Assembly: GCA_964574935.1 (NCBI GenBank)
Contig: CAZNOZ010000007.1
Span: 14,560 to 78,559, forward strand
DNA from: JBBECE01 sp964574935
Lineage (GTDB): Bacteria > Pseudomonadota > Alphaproteobacteria > Rhizobiales > Devosiaceae
DNA length: 64,000 nucleotides
Reading direction: 5' to 3'
In this document: in pieces, positions 60,549 through 64,000 of the stretch
How the letters are laid out: the number at the start of each line of letters is the position of its first letter
Position numbering within the stretch: position 1 is the stretch's first letter
Notes under the pieces: generated by a model
Database searches by the model: none
What the model saw: the letters and a program-made list of their open reading frames with translations, nothing else
Told to the model about the DNA's origin: nothing
Made by a program: the position numbers and the translations under genes

Positions 60549-62366
60549 CTAGAGCGGCTTCGTCGCCGCTTCAAGCCAGGCGCGGTCGGGGGGCTCGAGA
60601 AGCGGGCCGATTTCCTCGAAAACCCGCGCGTGATAGGCGTTGAGCCAATCAAGCTCGGCGTCGGTGAGTTGACCCCTGTCGATCAGGCGGACGTCGATGG
60701 GGGCGAGGGTCAGGGTCTCGAAGCTGAGCCAGGGCTTGCCGTCCGTCCCTTCGCCGTCCTCAGCCACGACCATGAGATTTTCGGTGCGGATGCCGAATTC
60801 GCCTTCGGCGTAGAAGCCCGGTTCGTTGGAGAGGACCATCCCCGGCTCGAGCACCGCCGAGGGCCGCCGGGAGATCGAGCACGGACCCTCATGAACGGAG
60901 AGGTAGGCGCCGACCCCGTGGCCGGTGCCGTGTCCGTAGTCCATGCCGGCCCGCCACAGATACTGCCGCGCCAGCGGATCGAGCTCCTGGCCAGAGGTGC
61001 CGGCGGGAAACCGAATCGTCGTCAGGCAGATCATGCCCTTGAGCACCCGGGTGAAGGCGTCGCGCTGGGTGTCGGTGGCGGGGCCGGTGGCGACGGTGCG
61101 GGTGATGTCGGTGGTGCCCTGGCGGTAGTGGCCGCCGGAATCAACCAGCACCAACTCTCCCGGCGCGATCCGGCGGTTGGATGAGCGGGTGACGCGGTAG
61201 TGGACGATGGCGCCGTTCGGTCCCGCGCCGGCGATGGTGTCGAAGCTGGTGTCGAGGAAGGAGTTGGCCCGGCGGCGGGTCGCTTCGAGCTGCTCGACGA
61301 GGTCGATTTCGGTGAGCTCTCCTTTCGGGGCTTCCGCATCGACCCAGGCGAGAAAGCGGGCCACCGCCACGGCGTCGACGCGGTGGGCCTCGCGCATGCC
61401 GGCGATTTCGACGGGGTTCTTCTTCGATTTCGGCAGCAACACCGGATCGCGGCGCTCGACGAGAGTGGCGCCGGCGCCGGTCAGCAGGTCGGCGATGGCG
61501 GCGGGTGAGGATTCCGGGTCGATCCAGACGCCGGCGCCCTGTTCGCCGAGCGTTTGCAGCGCGTCGGCCAGTTCTTCGGACGGGCGCAGCGCCGGAGCGT
61601 CCCCGAGGGCGGCCCGCAACTCGTCGGTCAGTTTCAGGGGGTTGAGAAAGAGCTCGGCGCGGCCATCGGCATGGACGATGGCGTAGGCGAGGGTGACCGG
61701 GGTGTGGGCGACATCGCGGCCGCGGATGTTGAACAGCCAGCAAATCGACTCCGGTACGGAAAGCACCAGGGCGTCGGCCGGCGCCCGGCGGATCTGATCG
61801 GCGACCGCCTCGAGCTTTTCGGTGGCGCTCTGACCGGCGCGGGCAAGGTCGAGCACCTCAACCGGCGTCGCCGGGGGCGGCGGGCGGTCGGCCCAGACCG
61901 CATCGAGGGGGTTGTCGATGGCGACGAGGTCGAGCCCGGTGCGTTCGAGGGACTTCCTCAGGCGGCGGCGTTCGGCGGGCGTGTGCAGCCAGGGGTCGTA
62001 GCCGACGCGGGCGGGCGCCGTGAGATGCTCCTTGAGCCAGGCGCTGGGCTTGCCCGGCGGCTGCGGGATCACGTCGACCAGACCGGTATCGGTCTCAAGC
62101 GGCGCCTGCAGGTGATAGCGGCCGTCAACGAAGAGCGCCGCCGCCCCGGCGCTGACGACACCGATGCCGGCCGAGCCCGTGAAGCCGGTCGCCCAGGCGA
62201 GGCGCTCGTCGCCGGGCGGCACCATCTCGCCGCGATGCGCATCGGCGCGCGGGATCAGGAACGCATCGACACCGGCCTCGGCCATCGCGCTTCGCAGGAG
62301 CTTCAAATGCGGGGCGACGCGGGCGGGATCGGCGCTATCGTCGAAGGACTGGAGGGCGGCGGGCAT
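60549..62366 (-). CDS. Xaa-Pro aminopeptidase family (M24B, AMPP2-like)
   Basis: A 605-residue metallopeptidase with two creatinase-like N-terminal domains and a C-terminal pita-bread catalytic domain. Metal ligands sit in VLVDSGGHYRQGTTDITRT (two Asp), YGHGTGHGVG (His), NEPGFY and GIRTENLM (Glu). The long form with a tandem N-terminal region resembles eukaryotic XPNPEP1-type enzymes that cleave X-Pro N-termini in the cytoplasm. ATG 62366 is chosen at the first conserved segment, and the 30-codon extension overlaps prmA. Confidence 0.92.
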   Translation of the reverse strand: MPAALQSFDDSADPARVAPHLKLLRSAMAEAGVDAFLIPRADAHRGEMVPPGDERLAWATGFTGSAGIGVVSAGAAALFVDGRYHLQAPLETDTGLVDVIPQPPGKPSAWLKEHLTAPARVGYDPWLHTPAERRRLRKSLERTGLDLVAIDNPLDAVWADRPPPPATPVEVLDLARAGQSATEKLEAVADQIRRAPADALVLSVPESICWLFNIRGRDVAHTPVTLAYAIVHADGRAELFLNPLKLTDELRAALGDAPALRPSEELADALQTLGEQGAGVWIDPESSPAAIADLLTGAGATLVERRDPVLLPKSKKNPVEIAGMREAHRVDAVAVARFLAWVDAEAPKGELTEIDLVEQLEATRRRANSFLDTSFDTIAGAGPNGAIVHYRVTRSSNRRIAPGELVLVDSGGHYRQGTTDITRTVATGPATDTQRDAFTRVLKGMICLTTIRFPAGTSGQELDPLARQYLWRAGMDYGHGTGHGVGAYLSVHEGPCSISRRPSAVLEPGMVLSNEPGFYAEGEFGIRTENLMVVAEDGEGTDGKPWLSFETLTLAPIDVRLIDRGQLTDAELDWLNAYHARVFEEIGPLLEPPDRAWLEAATKPL

Positions 62367-62377
62367 GAGCTTGCGCG

Positions 62378-63256
62378 CTAGGCCTTGCGGAACGTCAACG
62401 TCGCCCAGCCGTCGCGGAGGGCCTTGTGGCCGAGGACCAGGTCGTGGTCGGCGCAAATCGCGATGAGGCCCGGGGCCTGGTGGGCGAGCAGGCCGGATAG
62501 GATGACGGCGCCGCCCCGGGCCGTCGCGAGCGCCAGCTTCGGGGCCAGCCGGCGCAGGGGACCGGCCAGGATGTTGGCGACGATCAGATCGTACGGGCCG
62601 CCCTCGGTGATGGCGGGATGGGCAAGGCCGTCGGCGGCGAGGACGGTGACGAGATTGCCGACGCCGTTGGCACGGGCGTTCCGGCGGGCGACGGCGACGG
62701 CGGTGGGATCGACATCGGCGGCGAGGACGGGGCCACGCAGGCGCCTGGCGATGGCGATGGCGAGAATGCCGCTGCCGGCGCCGAGATCGAGAATGCGGCG
62801 CGGACGGCGGCGTTTGAGTTCGCGATCGATCGCTTCAAGGCAGCCGGCGGTGGAGGCGTGGTGGCCGGTGCCGAAGGCGGCGCCGGCGTCGATGCGCACG
62901 GGGACAAGCCCGGCCGGCGGGGGCGCCTCGTGATGGCTGCCGTGGACGAAGACGCCGCCGGCAGAGATGGGCTCCAGCCCTTCGAGGGATTTTTCCACCC
63001 AGTCGGTCGCCGGCAGAGGGGCGGCGGCGAAGCCCACCGCGCCGCCGAGAATCTCGCCGGCCAGCGCCTCGAAGGCGGCGACATCGGGCTCGCCATCGCA
63101 GGTCGCCTCGAACACCCACTCGCCGGAAGCGCGCTCGTAGGCGGCGGCGGCGAGCGCCAGCCCCTCGCGGTCCATCACCGCATCGACCAGGGCCTGGGCC
63201 TGGGCGCGGGTGAGGGGGCCTTGTTGCGGACGGGGCTCAGCCATGGTGTTGTTCAT
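62378..63256 (-). CDS. prmA: Ribosomal protein L11 methyltransferase
   Basis: A 292-residue SAM methyltransferase that trimethylates ribosomal protein L11. The substrate-recognition N-terminal domain is followed by AFGTGHHASTAGCLEAID, motif I ILDLGAGSGILAIAIA, VLAADVDPTAVAVARRN and the NILAGPLRRLAP motif that marks PrmA. The start could be ATG 63256 or ATG 63244, and neither has a clear Shine-Dalgarno. Eleven bp separate it from the aminopeptidase gene downstream, so they are probably co-transcribed. Confidence 0.93.
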   Translation of the reverse strand: MNNTMAEPRPQQGPLTRAQAQALVDAVMDREGLALAAAAYERASGEWVFEATCDGEPDVAAFEALAGEILGGAVGFAAAPLPATDWVEKSLEGLEPISAGGVFVHGSHHEAPPPAGLVPVRIDAGAAFGTGHHASTAGCLEAIDRELKRRRPRRILDLGAGSGILAIAIARRLRGPVLAADVDPTAVAVARRNARANGVGNLVTVLAADGLAHPAITEGGPYDLIVANILAGPLRRLAPKLALATARGGAVILSGLLAHQAPGLIAICADHDLVLGHKALRDGWATLTFRKA

Positions 63257-63300
63257 GGGGCCGGTGGGGCGGCCGGGTCAAGCCGGAGAGGGCAGCAGAC

Positions 63301-63762
63301 ATGGACGAGGCCGATCTCGAGCGGTTCATCATCGCCGCCAAGGCGGCCACCTATGTGGGCGACGGGCAAAAGATGGCGCCGAGCCGGGCGGGGTCGCACG
63401 ATCTGGAATATGTCGAGGGCGACTGGCGGTATCTCGACAGCTATTTCGGCGGCACCGACTTTCTCGGGCAGGAAGTGGTGTGGCACGCCGGCGAGCCGGT
63501 CTGGGCGATGAACTACTACGGCTACAACATCCGCCCCGATCTGATCGACGCCGAACGCGCGGGGGCGACGATCAAGGCGGCGCTTTCCGCGATGTATGGT
63601 GAGGGGCGGTTTCTCGGCGGCTTCGAGTGGGCCGGCGAACACGGACGATATGTGGACGTCTCGCGCGGGACGGTGGCGCGCTTCCACGGCCGCGAGGCGA
63701 TCCTGGTGGACGGCGCCGAAGCCTATGCGCTCGATTATTTCGGCGGGCTGATCAGGTTGTGA
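63301..63762 (+). CDS. DUF5680 domain protein
   Basis: A 153-residue cytoplasmic protein of the DUF5680 family, recognised by FIIAAKAATYVGDG, GSHDLEYVEGDWRYLDSYFGGTDFLGQEVVW (in two halves), WAMNYYG and the C-terminal ALDYFGGLIR. Relatives occur alone or fused to XRE regulators, with no known function. ATG 63301 is divergent from prmA and shares a 44-bp promoter interval. Confidence 0.82.
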   Translation: MDEADLERFIIAAKAATYVGDGQKMAPSRAGSHDLEYVEGDWRYLDSYFGGTDFLGQEVVWHAGEPVWAMNYYGYNIRPDLIDAERAGATIKAALSAMYGEGRFLGGFEWAGEHGRYVDVSRGTVARFHGREAILVDGAEAYALDYFGGLIRL

Positions 63763-64000
63763 GGGGGTGGCGCGCTTGCCAAATCCTTCGGGCGGGCTCT
63801 TCTGTCTCACGCGTTCGGGCTCCAATCGATCCGCGGGATCGACTGAGCCTCCACCCTCACTCCTCGCTGCGCTCGGGCCTGCGACATCACGAACTCCCTC
63901 CGCACTGAGCCTCATCATGGGCCCTCGGGTCTCTGCCTGCCCTCACGCCGGGCAGGCTTTGTCTTGCCTCGCGCCGGGCAGGCTGGCCCGAGGGTGACGA
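63763..64000. repeat. Gene-free end with nested inverted repeats
   Basis: No gene is seen. CCCTCGGG (63922-63929) and GCCTGCCC (63935-63942) are mirrored by GGGCAGGC (63976-63983) and CCCGAGGG (63987-63994). A further GGGCAGGC at 63950-63957 forms a shorter hairpin with 7-nt loop. The arrangement resembles the palindromic intergenic repeats of Hyphomicrobiales genomes and may act as a terminator or repeat element. The element may continue beyond the window. Confidence 0.55.

Overview
The window is a high-GC chromosomal segment of an alphaproteobacterium, most likely Hyphomicrobiales. A Devosia-like family is possible but was not tested. The reasons are the rnpB/dcw/ftsZ-lpxC-bamD-recN-ligA order, the alphaproteobacterial FtsZ start and C-terminal peptide, the ArsR-methyltransferase/metF pair, and a glycogen operon arranged as in rhizobia. 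It is a draft assembly with two 100-N gaps, at 19809-19908 and 26277-26376.

Region 1 (1-12.7 kb) holds the end of an aldo/keto reductase gene, an APH(6)-like small-molecule kinase, and a tightly coupled glycogen operon glgP-glgB-glgC-glgA-pgm-glgX. Together these make ADP-glucose, polymerise and branch it, then degrade and debranch the polymer.

Region 2 (12.7-31.5 kb) is accessory. It has an AT-rich intergenic island ahead of two exported paralogues that share a C-terminal domain. It continues with alanine dehydrogenase, a pentapeptide-repeat membrane protein with a DUF2461 protein, and an sdpRI-like regulator/membrane pair that appears to have been inserted at the 3' end of the DUF2461 gene. 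After that come an SH3-domain protein broken by a gap, an alginate-lyase-like exported protein, OsmC, the ABC-F factor EttA, a RHH/RelE toxin-antitoxin locus whose toxin has no normal start codon, an esterase, a diguanylate cyclase, a host-attachment-family protein, a MOSC protein and a DUF2336 protein.

Region 3 (31-36.9 kb) has two ArsR-type regulators, the second fused to a methyltransferase and coupled to metF, and a perfect palindrome ahead of that pair. Next are a TerB-DnaJ protein, the RNase P RNA gene rnpB, and a cassette of a membrane protein, an XRE regulator and a DUF4386 protein.

Region 4 (37-60.5 kb) is the division and cell-wall cluster: rsmH-ftsL-ftsI-(reversed DHFR-like gene)-murE-murF-mraY-ftsW-murG-murC-murB-ddl-ftsQ-ftsA-ftsZ-lpxC-bamD-recN-ligA. 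It is unusual in three ways. There is no mraZ at its head, there is no murD between mraY and ftsW, and an opposite-strand RibD/DHFR-like gene splits ftsI from murE. Region 5 (60.5-64 kb) holds an M24 aminopeptidase, prmA, a DUF5680 protein and an inverted-repeat-rich end.

No CRISPR array, rRNA, complete tRNA, transposase or phage module was recognised. The most notable signals are the missing murD, the 3'-end duplication around sdpRI, the toxin gene without a start codon, and the secreted paralogue pair behind the AT-rich island.
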